Assembly (NCBI RefSeq): GCF_934747485.1 | Contig: NZ_CAKVGN010000006.1 | Span: 1 to 64,000, forward strand | Origin: an uncultured Brachyspira sp. | GTDB lineage: Bacteria > Spirochaetota > Brachyspiria > Brachyspirales > Brachyspiraceae | Direction of reading: 5' to 3' | Length of the DNA stretch: 64,000 nucleotides | Shown here: positions 46,494 to 56,692 of the stretch, piece after piece | How positions within the stretch are numbered: position 1 is the stretch's first letter | Layout of the letters: each line of letters begins with the position of its first letter | Notes under the pieces: generated by a model | Told to the model about the DNA's origin: nothing | Databases searched by the model: none | Seen by the model: only the letters and a program-made list of their open reading frames with translations | Made by a program: the position numbers and the translations under genes

Positions 46494-48224
46494 ATGACTA
46501 TAGAAAAATTATCAAAGATGATTGAGGTATCAAGCGGAAAGGTTTTGGCCGATTTGGTTATAAGAAATTGTAAGGTAGTGGACCCAATATCAGCGACTAT
46601 TACGGACGGAGATATTGCTATTGTTGATGATTATATTGTAGGAGTAGGTTCTTATAATGGAAAGGAAGTTATTGATGCTAAAGGCTCTTATGCTACAAGC
46701 GGACTTATAGATTCACATGTGCATATAGAATCATCTTTATGTGCACCGGCCAATTTTGCAGAAGTTGTTATTCCTTTTGGTACTACGTTAATAGTTACAG
46801 ACCCTCATGAGATTGCTAATGTATGCGGTATTGATGGTATTAAGTTTATGATTGAATCTGCCAAAAAAAGCCCGTTAAAATGTAAGTTTATGCTTTCTTC
46901 TTGCGTGCCAGCTGTTGGCTTTGAAGATTCTGGGGCTGTGCTCGATGCTTCTGTTATCGAAAAGTTTATAAATGATGAAGATATATTTGGACTTGCTGAG
47001 ATGATGAATTGTCCGGGGGTATTGTCTCTTGATAAAGATGTACTTAAAAAATTGTTAGCTGCAATTAATGCTGATAAGATTATAGACGGTCATGGTGTTA
47101 TGCTTGGAGGAAAAACTCTTAATGCATACAGGGCTGCAGGAGTTTATACTGACCATGAATGCGTATCTGCTAAAGATTTGAAGGCAAGGATTGCTAATGG
47201 AATGTATGTGCTTTTGAGACAAGGCTCTGCTGCACAAAATTTAATTTCGCTTTTACAGGGAGTTAATCAAAGCAATTCAAGAAGATGTGCGATGTGTACA
47301 GATGATAAGCATTTGGATCATATTATAGAAAATGGTCATATATCTCATAATTTAAAAATAGCAGTTGAGCATGGACTTGATGTGTTTAATGCAATCGCTA
47401 TGGCTACGATTAATGCGGCAGAATGCTATAGGTTAAAAGATATTGGTTTGGTTGCTGCTGGCTATAAGGCAGATATTGTTTTGTTTGATGATTTAAGAGA
47501 TTTTAAAGCGAATAAAGTATTTATAGATGGAAAATTAGTTTCAGAAAATGGAAAGTCTTTATTTAAAGTAGAAAAAGACAACTATAATGATAATATTTTT
47601 AATACTATAAATATTGCTCCTATTACAGCTAATGATATACAAATAAAATTAAAATCTGATGAAGCTAATGTTATAAGGATAGTTAATAAAGATTTGGTTA
47701 CAGAAAAGAGTGTGAGAATAGTAGGTTTTGAGAATGGATATTTTAAGTACAGAAAGAGTGTAGATATATTAAAACTGGTTGTTGTAGAAAGACATAAAGC
47801 AACTGGCAAAATAGGGTTGGGACTAATAGAAAATTATAAATTAAAAAATGGTGCTATAGCCACAAGCGTTTCTCATGACTCTCATAATATAATAGCCGTA
47901 GGTGATAATGATGAAGATATAATACTTGCGATAAAAGAAATAGAAAAATGTTCTGGAGGAATAACTGTTGTAAAAAACGGAAAAGTGCTTGATACATTAC
48001 AATTAAAAATAGCAGGCATAATGTCAGATGAAGCACCTAAAGACATAGTAAAAAAAATATATTCTATGCATGAATTAGCATATAATGAACTTAATGTTAA
48101 TAGAGAAATAGACCCATTTATGACTTTATCGTTTATGGCACTTCCTGTAATACCAGAAATTAAACTTACAACTAACGGTTTATTTGATGTTAAAGAATTT
48201 AAGTTTATAGATGTAAGTGCTTAA
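46494..48224 (+). CDS. ade: Adenine deaminase
   Basis: Metal-dependent amidohydrolase that converts adenine to hypoxanthine. SGLIDSHVHIESSL (first metal HxH) near residue 74, TLIVTDPHEIANVCG, the metal ligand region IDGHGVMLGGK and a DDKHLDH segment match the family. The C-terminal AdeC region has SVSHDSHNIIAVGDND. Length (576) is normal. It is not in an obvious operon. Confidence 0.93.
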   Translation: MTIEKLSKMIEVSSGKVLADLVIRNCKVVDPISATITDGDIAIVDDYIVGVGSYNGKEVIDAKGSYATSGLIDSHVHIESSLCAPANFAEVVIPFGTTLIVTDPHEIANVCGIDGIKFMIESAKKSPLKCKFMLSSCVPAVGFEDSGAVLDASVIEKFINDEDIFGLAEMMNCPGVLSLDKDVLKKLLAAINADKIIDGHGVMLGGKTLNAYRAAGVYTDHECVSAKDLKARIANGMYVLLRQGSAAQNLISLLQGVNQSNSRRCAMCTDDKHLDHIIENGHISHNLKIAVEHGLDVFNAIAMATINAAECYRLKDIGLVAAGYKADIVLFDDLRDFKANKVFIDGKLVSENGKSLFKVEKDNYNDNIFNTINIAPITANDIQIKLKSDEANVIRIVNKDLVTEKSVRIVGFENGYFKYRKSVDILKLVVVERHKATGKIGLGLIENYKLKNGAIATSVSHDSHNIIAVGDNDEDIILAIKEIEKCSGGITVVKNGKVLDTLQLKIAGIMSDEAPKDIVKKIYSMHELAYNELNVNREIDPFMTLSFMALPVIPEIKLTTNGLFDVKEFKFIDVSA

Positions 48225-48244
48225 ATTTTTTATTTGCTAATTAT

Positions 48245-49919
48245 TTAAAAGATTTCACCTTTTAATAAATTGCTCAATTGTTTTCTTGAATAGATTGTAA
48301 TAATTTCACTGTGTATAGCATAACTTTTAGCACTGCTTGTTAATTCTACAGGTACTATTAATACACCTTTTTTGGCACCGGAATCTTTTACTTTTACAAT
48401 AAAATCCCTTAATATCAATTCGCCTACATTAGTGTTATTCCAACGTTTAATAGAAATAAATGTTAAGTTATATTTTCCAGTTTCATTATCATATGCAAGA
48501 TAGTCAATTTCATCTATATTGTCATCAGGATTATCGATGAACTCTTGTACTATGGTATAAGAAAGTTTATTAGTTACTATATTTTTACATAGTTTTTTTA
48601 AAGTCATTAAAAGTTAAATTATATATTTTATCAACAATATTATTATTTGAATTATTAGAACTTGATTTAGTTTTATTATCAAATTTAATATTATGACTCA
48701 TTTTTAAGCTTAATAGTATATTATCTGTATCTATAGAACTATTATTATTTTTTGCAGCCAAAGTATTAATATATTCAAAATTAATAAAACTGTTTTCCCA
48801 AATTTCTACAGTATTTTCCCATTCATTCAAATTTTCTTTTTGTATATAGTCTTTATAATATTCATGTTCATAAACATTATCTAATTTACGGCTTCCCTTA
48901 TTAACCTGCAAATTAGCTCTGTATACTTGATATAAATAACCTAAAACATCATTTAGTTTGTATGCTTTAGATATATTAGAACTGAATTTATTTATTATCT
49001 CAAAATATTTTATAGCATCTTCTATATATCCTAAAAAATAGGAATAAAATCCAAAATCAAAAATTAATTCTTCATATGCAGTTTCTAATTCATCAGTTTT
49101 TAATGTTGTTTTTATTTTTCTATATGCTTCTTTGAATTTCTTTTTATCTCCAAATTTATGCAATACAAATAAATACATTCTGTTGTAATAAATTAGTAAA
49201 TTTTTATCTAAACTTCTGCTGTCATTTAAAAGTTCCTCTATATATTCACTGGCATATTGAAGTTTATCTGTAAATAAATACATATATATTAAAGCTTTTC
49301 TTATTTCTACTAATTCACTTTGGAAATTTATAGAATCTTTATCTATTCTCTTATCTAAATCTTCTAAGAAAGTAATTACCTTCTCATAATTTTTTATATT
49401 ATAATATGAGTATACAGCAGCTTTAAGTTCGTCTATATTAAATTCTCTTCTAGACATAATAGCTTTATTAAAGTAATTGCATGCAAATTGGTATTTTTTT
49501 TCATTAAATAATGTGTATGCAACTTTTATCAAATAATGTGCATTAGTTGGCTCTAAATTTGTAATGATTACATCATATTTAAAAGTATCTTCTTTATAAT
49601 TTAATTCATCGCATATGTTTTCCATTCTCTTGTATATTTTAATTTTTTCATTATCATTAAAATAATTAACAGACATAAGAAATTCATATTTTTTTAAAGC
49701 ATCAATAATTTCTCCATTTTCATCTTTAATTAGAGCCAATTTATAAATAGTGTTATAATCATTTGGATTTTTTAATAATCTGCTATTTAATTCATTAATA
49801 GTATTTTTTATAGATTTACTGTTTTTTCTGTAAATATTATTATTTATAAATAAATATAAAGCTATTATAAATAACAATAATAATAAGAATATAAAAACAT
49901 ATATATATATATTTTCCAT
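48245..49919 (-). pseudogene. Membrane-anchored TPR protein with Mrr-like domain, broken by +1 indel
   Basis: Two open pieces, 49919-48585 (444 residues) and 48607-48245 (120 residues), are one gene. The span is 1675 bases, 3 x 558 + 1. The break lies in a run of 7 T on the plus strand (48593-48599): with 6 the frame reads DFKKLCKNIVTNKLSY and matches the neighbour. The first part has an N-terminal transmembrane helix and TPR-like repeats. The second has the Mrr-like core DEIDYLAYDNETGKYNLTF, then SIKRW and GVLIVPVELT. The paralogue upstream on the minus strand is intact. It could be phase variable or simply broken; a programmed +1 shift seems less likely. Confidence 0.75.
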
Positions 49920-49969
49920 AAATAAATCCTAATATACAAACTTCAAAATAATATTAAAGAAGCTATTAT

Positions 49970-51646
49970 TTAAAATATTTCACCCTTAAGTAAATTATTA
50001 AATTGATGCTTAGAATACACTGTAATACTTTCATTGTGCGATACATAGCTTCTTGCACTTTTAGTTAATTCTGCAGGAACAATCAATATTCCATTTTTTG
50101 CTCCTGATTCTTGTACTTTCATAAAAAAGTCTCTAATACTTAATTCTCCTATATCTATTTTTTTCCATCTTCTGAAGGATATTAGAGTAAGTTCAACTCT
50201 TGCCATTTTATTATTATAAGCCAAATAGTCAATCTCATCTCCTTTAATTTTATCAGCACTATCTATATATTCTTGTACTATAGTGTAAGAAAGTTTTGAT
50301 GATATTATATTTTGGCATATTTTTTTAAAATCTGAAAAGCTCAAATTAAATATTTTATCAATTTTATTTGCAGATGTAGAAGTTTTTTGAGTCTCTTGTA
50401 CATTGTGATTTACTATATCATATAGTTTGAACTCTTTTAATACTTCTTCTATATTCATAGTTTTTTTATTTTCTACTAAGTTTGATATATAATCTAAATG
50501 TATGAATGAGCTTTCCCATAAATTGATAGCTTTTTCCCAATTATCTATATATTCTTTTTTAATATAGTTTTCAAAGTTATCATTTTTATATTTTGAATCA
50601 TATATTTTTTTCTCTTCATAGAGTTTAGTTAACTGAGAATTAGCTATTTCTACGTTTTTCAAATATTCTAATATACTATCTATATTGAAAATACTATATA
50701 ATTCTATATTGAAAGATTTTATTATGTTAAAATATCTAATAGCAGATTTTATGTCCTTTAGAAAATAGCTGTAAAATCCATAATCAAATATTAAATCAGC
50801 TATATCTATAGAATCATTATTAATTTTATACATATCTATTAGTTTATTATATATTTCAGTGAATTTTTTATTATCATCTAACTTATATAATATGAATAAA
50901 TAAATCTTATTCATATAAAGTCTGTTATCGCTGTCTATTGCTTTATATATAAAAGCCTCTTCTATAAAAGTTTTAGCTATATTAATTTCATCAGAAAGTA
51001 TATATATAGAAACCAAAGATTGCATCAATTTAGCGATGTCGATTTTATACTGGTTTATATCCTTACACATTTTTTTGTATAGTTTTTCAAGATAAATAAT
51101 AGTTCTTTTATAATCTTTCAACTGAAAAGAAGAGAATGCAGCATATTTATAATCATCTATAGAGAATTCAGCTTTTAATACTAATGCTCTATGATAATAT
51201 TCATATGCTAATTTAAAGTATCCTTCTTCTACAAGGGTATTAGCTACCTTAGTATAATAATATTTATTTTCAGGTTCTTCTTTATTTATGATTAATGTAT
51301 ATTTGAAAGCCTGTTGTATATCACCTAACTCTTCACAAATGATTTCTAATTTTTTATATATTTCTATTTTTTCTTTATCTGAAAAGAAGTTTTCATCTAG
51401 AAGCATTTTATATTGATTTAAAGCCTTTTCTTTGCTTCCAAATTCTTCTTCTATGTTTGCGAGTTGATTTATTGCATCATAATCATATGGATTTTTTTTG
51501 AGTCTTTTATTTAATTCTTCTATACGTTTTTTTAATGCCTTTGGTTTTTTTACTTTATCTTTATTCAGTATCAATGTTTTTAGAAGCACTAATGTGGCAA
51601 ATAATAAACCTAAAATAATTAAAGCATAAAGATAAATAATTTCCAT
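49970..51646 (-). CDS. Membrane-anchored TPR protein with Mrr-like nuclease-fold domain
   Basis: 558 residues. One N-terminal transmembrane helix (about 4-26, IYLYALIILGLLFATLVLL) is followed by a basic stretch, which predicts a cytosolic body. TPR-like helical repeats fill about 35-430 (NPYDYDAINQLANIEEEFG, AFKYTLIINKEEPENKYYYT). The C-terminal 120 residues resemble an Mrr/PD-(D/E)xK fold: GDEIDYLAYNN (Asp about 470), ELTLISFRRWKK and the SGAKNGILIVPAELTKSARSY helix. The usual catalytic Q/E-x-K is S-F-R here, so nuclease activity is doubtful. A tandem paralogue follows 51 bases downstream. Function unknown. Confidence 0.75.
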   Translation of the reverse strand: MEIIYLYALIILGLLFATLVLLKTLILNKDKVKKPKALKKRIEELNKRLKKNPYDYDAINQLANIEEEFGSKEKALNQYKMLLDENFFSDKEKIEIYKKLEIICEELGDIQQAFKYTLIINKEEPENKYYYTKVANTLVEEGYFKLAYEYYHRALVLKAEFSIDDYKYAAFSSFQLKDYKRTIIYLEKLYKKMCKDINQYKIDIAKLMQSLVSIYILSDEINIAKTFIEEAFIYKAIDSDNRLYMNKIYLFILYKLDDNKKFTEIYNKLIDMYKINNDSIDIADLIFDYGFYSYFLKDIKSAIRYFNIIKSFNIELYSIFNIDSILEYLKNVEIANSQLTKLYEEKKIYDSKYKNDNFENYIKKEYIDNWEKAINLWESSFIHLDYISNLVENKKTMNIEEVLKEFKLYDIVNHNVQETQKTSTSANKIDKIFNLSFSDFKKICQNIISSKLSYTIVQEYIDSADKIKGDEIDYLAYNNKMARVELTLISFRRWKKIDIGELSIRDFFMKVQESGAKNGILIVPAELTKSARSYVSHNESITVYSKHQFNNLLKGEIF

Positions 51647-51736
51647 AAAAGCACCTATATAAAAAATAAATATTTTTTTATTATCACAGTAATAAACACT
51701 TTATAAAGCATTTATTACTGATTGCACTATTATATC

Positions 51737-53608
51737 TTAATTATTTTCTAAATCTTCTTTATCTATCTTAAAGAACTTCATAGCCTCATAAAGCTCTTGA
51801 GCCTGATTAGATAAAGACATAGTAGCAGCATAAGATTCTTCTACTAAAGCAGCATTTTGCTGAGTAACGCTATCCATATCCGCAACAGCTCTATTAACCT
51901 GATCAACACCTGTTTGTTGTTCCACAGCAGTAGAACTAATATCTTGCATTATCCTTGCAGTTTCATCTATTTTTACTCTAAGATCATTGAATATCTCTTG
52001 AGAAGTTCTCGCTGAGTCAGTGGCTTTATTAATTTTATCATAAGCATTATCTACTAAGTTTGTAATATCTTTTACAGAAGATTGAGTAGTTTGAGCTAGG
52101 TTTCTTACTTCAGAAGCAACAACAGCAAAACCTTTACCCTGATCGCCGGCACGTGCAGCCTCTACAGCAGCATTCAAAGCAAGTATATTAGTTTGGAATG
52201 CTATATTTTCTATGATGTTTGTAATATCTTTGATTTTAGTACTAGCTTCATAAACTTCTTCTATATTTTTTGTAGTTTCAAGTATTATGTCTCCGGCACT
52301 TTCTATAGATTGTCTAGATTCAACCATCATTCTATTACCTTGTACAGATTGGTCTGTAGAAGATTTTATAGTAGAAGCCATTTGTTCCATAGAGCTTGCA
52401 GTCTCTTCCAAACTTGCAGCCTGTGATTCTGTTCTATGTGATAAATCATTACTGCCTTGTGAAAGCTCTTGTGCACTGCTTGTGATTTTTTCTACTGAAT
52501 CTCTTACTTTTATTATAATACTTACAAGTTCTTTACGCATTGCAGCAAATGAGTCTGCTAATTCTCCAAGTTCATCTTTTCTATGAATTGTTTTTTCTGT
52601 ATCAGTTAAATTACCTTTGGATATTTCTTTAGATATTTCAATAATTTTTTGTAGAGGGTTAGTGATACTTCTAATATATAGCAATACTAAAATAGAAGAT
52701 ATTATTATAAATATAATACCTATAATTATAGCTTCTATGATAATAGTATATATTTGACTATATATATCAGAATCATTTTTAGCAAGTATTACAGACCAAG
52801 GAACTCCGGTTATACCATTATATGCAGATGTTCTTGCTGTTTTTGTATTATCGCTTTTATAAGAGTTTATAATACCGCTATCTTGTGTTTTAATAACATC
52901 ATATACCGGAGACAAAGTTACCCCAACAAACTCTTCATCAGATGATAATAATACCATTTTATCATGATTTGCTACGGTCAATCTCTCGCTTCCTTGAAGA
53001 GGCAAAGATTTGATAAAAGAGTTGTTTACTTTATCCATATCTAAGTTTATATATGCTATACCAAGTATATTTCCAACATCATCTTTTATACCGCCCATTA
53101 GGAGTAGAGCATTTCCTCCCGTTGTTATTGATTTTTTGATAATATTATCAAACTCAAAATCATAATTGTTTTTTACAACACTTTGATATAAATCAGGATG
53201 TATATCAGCAAGTGAAACACCTACTAAATTAGGGTCAGAACTATCTATTAGTATAGTACCATCAATAGTGGCAATACCCGTATTTGTTGAGTAATAGTTG
53301 ATATCATTGTAGTTTTTCAATACTTTTTCCAAATTATTTTTCACTTCTATATCATTGTAGTTTGTTATAAAAGATTGAAAAGCTGCACTTTTTGAATAAG
53401 TTTCAATAAGAACACGCTGTTCATGCAGCACTAATTCTATAGTTGAAGAATAACCTTGTACAGTACTTTGAAAACCATTTAAAGTAGCAGTTCTAATACC
53501 TCGAGAAGCAGCTATTGTAAGAATTATAGATAACACCAATATAGTTACTGCTATAATACAGCTAACCATAATCGGGACTTTTACTGATAAACTATGCATT
53601 TTTTTCAT
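51737..53608 (-). CDS. Methyl-accepting chemotaxis protein with double-CACHE sensor
   Basis: 623 residues from ATG 53608, favoured over 53665 because GAGGTT precedes it and the signal helix starts there. TM1 (about 12-35), a periplasmic dCACHE domain (about 40-280; [20 protein letters not shown]), TM2 (about 285-308), a HAMP domain and a cytoplasmic signalling domain with the hairpin tip EVRNLAQ and [20 protein letters not shown]. There is no CheR-binding pentapeptide at the C-terminus. A sigma-28-type promoter precedes it. Ligand unknown, probably a small metabolite. Confidence 0.93.
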   Translation of the reverse strand: MKKMHSLSVKVPIMVSCIIAVTILVLSIILTIAASRGIRTATLNGFQSTVQGYSSTIELVLHEQRVLIETYSKSAAFQSFITNYNDIEVKNNLEKVLKNYNDINYYSTNTGIATIDGTILIDSSDPNLVGVSLADIHPDLYQSVVKNNYDFEFDNIIKKSITTGGNALLLMGGIKDDVGNILGIAYINLDMDKVNNSFIKSLPLQGSERLTVANHDKMVLLSSDEEFVGVTLSPVYDVIKTQDSGIINSYKSDNTKTARTSAYNGITGVPWSVILAKNDSDIYSQIYTIIIEAIIIGIIFIIISSILVLLYIRSITNPLQKIIEISKEISKGNLTDTEKTIHRKDELGELADSFAAMRKELVSIIIKVRDSVEKITSSAQELSQGSNDLSHRTESQAASLEETASSMEQMASTIKSSTDQSVQGNRMMVESRQSIESAGDIILETTKNIEEVYEASTKIKDITNIIENIAFQTNILALNAAVEAARAGDQGKGFAVVASEVRNLAQTTQSSVKDITNLVDNAYDKINKATDSARTSQEIFNDLRVKIDETARIMQDISSTAVEQQTGVDQVNRAVADMDSVTQQNAALVEESYAATMSLSNQAQELYEAMKFFKIDKEDLENN

Positions 53609-53692
53609 AAAAAATAACCTCAATATTTGTATTACTCTAACTTTTTTAAGTTTACTACTATACATTTTCGATTAATTTTTTATAAATTTTAG

Positions 53693-53718
53693 CTATCGGC
53701 AGTGCTTTGAAAAAGTTA
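53693..53718 (-). promoter_or_regulatory. Sigma-28 (FliA-type) promoter for the chemoreceptor
   Basis: On the minus strand GCCGATAG (53700 to 53693) matches the -10 consensus GCCGATAA at 7 of 8. TAACTTTT (53718 to 53711) lies 10 bases upstream and resembles TAAAGTTT. The start codon is 85 bases downstream. Confidence 0.55.
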
Positions 53719-53883
53719 TAAAAATGTGTCTATCTATAGTATAGTAATTTTTTAAAAAAAATAAAGAGACATATAAATTATACAATAATTTTTTATAAAA
53801 TCTACTAATTTTTACATATTGTTTATTTTAAATTAAAAATATTGTATTATATATGTAGAAAACGATGCAGGAGATTATTTATT

Positions 53884-54837
53884 ATGACATACTACGAGGC
53901 AGCAAAAAGAGTTTTAGAACAAAGTGATGTACCTATGAAATCAAACGAAATATGGGAAAAAGCCTGTAAACTAGGTTATGATAAGCAAATAGAAGAAACT
54001 GGTAGACAAAATAATCCAGATTTCCAAATGAGTAAAACTCCCAAATTTAGTATTGGCTCAAAAATATATTCTGATATCAAATATAATCCTGACACTACTA
54101 TATTTGTTAAAATTGGAAAGGCTAAATTCTTTTTAAAAAGCAAAATTAACAATTCTAATAAAAATCTAATAAATGATATTAATAATAATGAAGAAGATAC
54201 AGAAGAAATTAATACCAAAAAGATATTAGAAGAAGATTTACATGCTCCTCTCACTAATTATTTATACAACATGAAAATATATTCTAAAACTATAAATGCT
54301 AATGCTGCAAATACAAACCTAAAAGGAAAAATGAAATGGGGCACTCCTGATATAGTTGCTGTTACATTTAAAGATTATATTAATAAATCGGTATTAGATT
54401 TATTTAAAAATATTAACATACCTACAGCAGAGATTTATGCTTATGAATTAAAATTATCTTTAACGCTCAGTAATATTACAGAGTATTATTTTCAGGCATT
54501 ATCAAATTCTTCTTGGGCTAATGAGGCTTGGCTTGTAACTATGGAAATAGATGAAAATGATATAGATTTGATGGAAGAGGTAAAGAGATTAAATCAATCT
54601 TTTGGAGTTGGTGTGATAAAATTAGATTACTATAATCCTGAAGATTCTCAGATAATATTTTCTGCTAAAAAAAGAGCTTATTTAGATATAGATACTATGC
54701 ATAAACTTTGCTGTAATAGAGAATTCCAAGATTTTATAGATGATGTTAATGAAATATTGATTGCTGCTAATGATAAATCAAAAAATCATATAATATCGAA
54801 TTTAATTAACAGTGGAAAATTTAATAGAGTGAAATAG
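53884..54837 (+). CDS. HARE-HTH plus PD-(D/E)xK-like protein (HrgA-like)
   Basis: 317 residues from ATG 53884 (AGGAG 53869-53873, 10 bases away). Residues about 1-75 form a HARE-HTH winged helix: YYEAAKRVLEQSDVPMKSNEIW and then FSIGSKIYSDIK. This domain is found in restriction enzymes and DNA-binding proteins. The remainder has a PD-(D/E)xK-like core: GTPDIVAVTF, then AEIYAYELKLSLT, where Asp and the Glu-x-Lys would bind metal. The layout resembles HrgA/COG2958. It may cleave DNA as a lone restriction-type enzyme. prmC follows after 6 bases. Confidence 0.72.
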   Translation: MTYYEAAKRVLEQSDVPMKSNEIWEKACKLGYDKQIEETGRQNNPDFQMSKTPKFSIGSKIYSDIKYNPDTTIFVKIGKAKFFLKSKINNSNKNLINDINNNEEDTEEINTKKILEEDLHAPLTNYLYNMKIYSKTINANAANTNLKGKMKWGTPDIVAVTFKDYINKSVLDLFKNINIPTAEIYAYELKLSLTLSNITEYYFQALSNSSWANEAWLVTMEIDENDIDLMEEVKRLNQSFGVGVIKLDYYNPEDSQIIFSAKKRAYLDIDTMHKLCCNREFQDFIDDVNEILIAANDKSKNHIISNLINSGKFNRVK

Positions 54838-54843
54838 TAAAAG

Positions 54844-55713
54844 ATGAATATTAATAATGCTTCAATAAAATATGCTAAAACTTTAGAGAAAATAAATAAT
54901 GATTATAAAATTTCATATATAGAAGCACAAACTATTATAATGCATGTTTTGAATATAAATAGAACTAAATTGATAACTGATGCATTAAGAGAGTTAACAA
55001 AAAAAGAGCTTAATAATATAGAAGAATTAATTAATAAACGCCTTCATTATGAGCCGCTTGCTTATATTATAAACAAAAAAGAGTTTTATGGTTTTTGTTT
55101 TTATGTAGATAATAATGTATTAATACCAAGACCAGAAACTGAAGAGCTTGTTGATTTAGTGTTAGATTATGCAAAAGAGAAAGATAATATTGCAATATGC
55201 GATATCGGAGGCGGAAGCGGGAACATAGCAGTAACATTAAAAAAATTATTTATAGAGCAAAATAAAAATATATCTGTTACATCAGTTGAAATAAGCAGCG
55301 GTGCTTTTGAAGTTATAAAGAAAAATGCTTTTAATATATTAGGCAATGAAAAATTAATAAATATAATAAATGCAGATGCTTTAATTTTTACACCAAAAAC
55401 AAAATTTGATATAATAGTTTCAAATGCTCCTTATGTAGCTTTGAGTGATAAAGGTTCTCTTCAGAAAGATTTAGACTTTGAGCCTCAAAATGCATTATAT
55501 TCTGGATATGATGGGCTTGATTTTTATAAGAGTTTTTTGAATATAATAGATAAATATTTAAATGATGGCGGGGCTTTCTTTTTTGAGATAGGATGCAATC
55601 AGGGCAATGCTTTAATTGATATTTGTAATAATTTAAATATAAAAAATGTTTTTATAAAAAAAGATTTAAGTGAAAAAGATAGGTTTTTAGTCTGTGAGAG
55701 TTTTTATATTTGA
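54844..55713 (+). CDS. prmC: Release factor glutamine methyltransferase
   Basis: SAM-dependent N5-methylation of the GGQ glutamine in peptide release factors. An N-terminal helical domain (about 1-75), then FYVDNNVLIPRPETEELVDLV, the SAM motif CDIGGGSGNIAVTL and the catalytic NAPYV (family NPPY). The C-terminal EIGCNQG is also conserved. Length (289) fits. prmC is usually near prfA, which is not here. It follows the HrgA-like gene by 6 bases. Confidence 0.92.
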   Translation: MNINNASIKYAKTLEKINNDYKISYIEAQTIIMHVLNINRTKLITDALRELTKKELNNIEELINKRLHYEPLAYIINKKEFYGFCFYVDNNVLIPRPETEELVDLVLDYAKEKDNIAICDIGGGSGNIAVTLKKLFIEQNKNISVTSVEISSGAFEVIKKNAFNILGNEKLINIINADALIFTPKTKFDIIVSNAPYVALSDKGSLQKDLDFEPQNALYSGYDGLDFYKSFLNIIDKYLNDGGAFFFEIGCNQGNALIDICNNLNIKNVFIKKDLSEKDRFLVCESFYI

Positions 55714-55777
55714 TTTTTTTTTTACATACAGTAATTTTTTATAAAGTTATTACAAACTTATATAAAATAAAAATTAC

Positions 55778-55817
55778 AATAAATAATAGGATTGATAATT
55801 ATACCTATTATTTATTG
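55778..55817 (-). terminator. Terminator of the glycoside/ABC operon
   Basis: CAATAAATAATAGG (55778-55791 region) pairs perfectly over 14 bp with CCTATTATTTATTG (55804-55817). The T-rich tail (TAATTTTTATTTT) is on the minus strand. Confidence 0.75.
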
Positions 55818-55860
55818 CAATATAGAGAATATTATTTTAAGAACTTTTCTATTATTTTAA

Positions 55861-56673
55861 TTATTTAATTCCGCCGTCCATTTGTATTTCCATAATCTGT
55901 TTTTGGAATATTAAGAAAAATATAATAATAGGCAAAGTAGCAAGTAAATTGGCCGCCATTGGCAATGCTAAATCAATAGCTGTATATGCAGTTTGAAATT
56001 GCGGCAATGCTATAGGAAGAGTATATTTTTCAGGAGAATTAATTATAAGTAAAGGCCAAGTATATGAATTCCAAGAACCTATAAAATTTAATACCCCCAT
56101 AGTCATAGTTATGCCAAAACTCATAGGTAAATATACCTTATACCAAATCTTAAAATTACCAGCTCCATCAATCTGAGCGGATTCTTTGTATGCTTTAGGT
56201 ATAGAATCATAAAAACTTTTAATAATAACAAATGAAAATATATTTGTGATAGCAGGTATAATAACTCCTATTATGCTATTGCTTAAATTCATGTCTATCG
56301 CAACTATTTTGAATAATGGTATAAGTATAGCCTCTCCCGGAACCATAAAGGAAATAAATAAAAGAGCATACAAAAACTTTTTGCCCGGGAATTTCATCTG
56401 AGAAAATACATAAGCAACAAAAGATGCAAAAGATGTTGCTAATACTGTTTGTATAACGGCTATAACAACACTATTTAAAAACCATAATATAAATTGAGAT
56501 TCTGCAATAAGTCTTTGAAAATTGTTAATAGTAAAACCGCCTGTAAAAAGCTTGTCTAAAGAAGAAGCTGAAAATCCTCTCGGTTTAAAAGGCACAACAA
56601 TTAACCATATTATAGGAAATATCCAAAGCAAAGCTAATATAACCCCTATAGAAACCCATATTTTCTTTTTCAT
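55861..56673 (-). CDS. Sugar ABC transporter permease (MalG-like)
   Basis: 270-residue permease of the carbohydrate CUT1 family. Six hydrophobic helices, and the coupling-helix EAA motif YKESAQIDGAGNFKIWYKVYLP near residue 180 is intact. Last gene of a GH2/binding-protein/permease operon. No ATPase gene is present, so it presumably uses a shared MsmX/UgpC-type ATPase encoded elsewhere. It lies 19 bases after its partner permease, which is frameshifted in this sequence. Confidence 0.9.
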   Translation of the reverse strand: MKKKIWVSIGVILALLWIFPIIWLIVVPFKPRGFSASSLDKLFTGGFTINNFQRLIAESQFILWFLNSVVIAVIQTVLATSFASFVAYVFSQMKFPGKKFLYALLFISFMVPGEAILIPLFKIVAIDMNLSNSIIGVIIPAITNIFSFVIIKSFYDSIPKAYKESAQIDGAGNFKIWYKVYLPMSFGITMTMGVLNFIGSWNSYTWPLLIINSPEKYTLPIALPQFQTAYTAIDLALPMAANLLATLPIIIFFLIFQKQIMEIQMDGGIK

Positions 56674-56692
56674 TTTTTATCTCCCACTAATA

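Noticed and set aside
48585..48607. Programmed frameshifting in the TPR-Mrr gene
   Set aside because: A +1 shift would be needed at AAA AAA A. No classical -1 slippery heptamer restores the frame, so an indel is more likely; not fully excluded.
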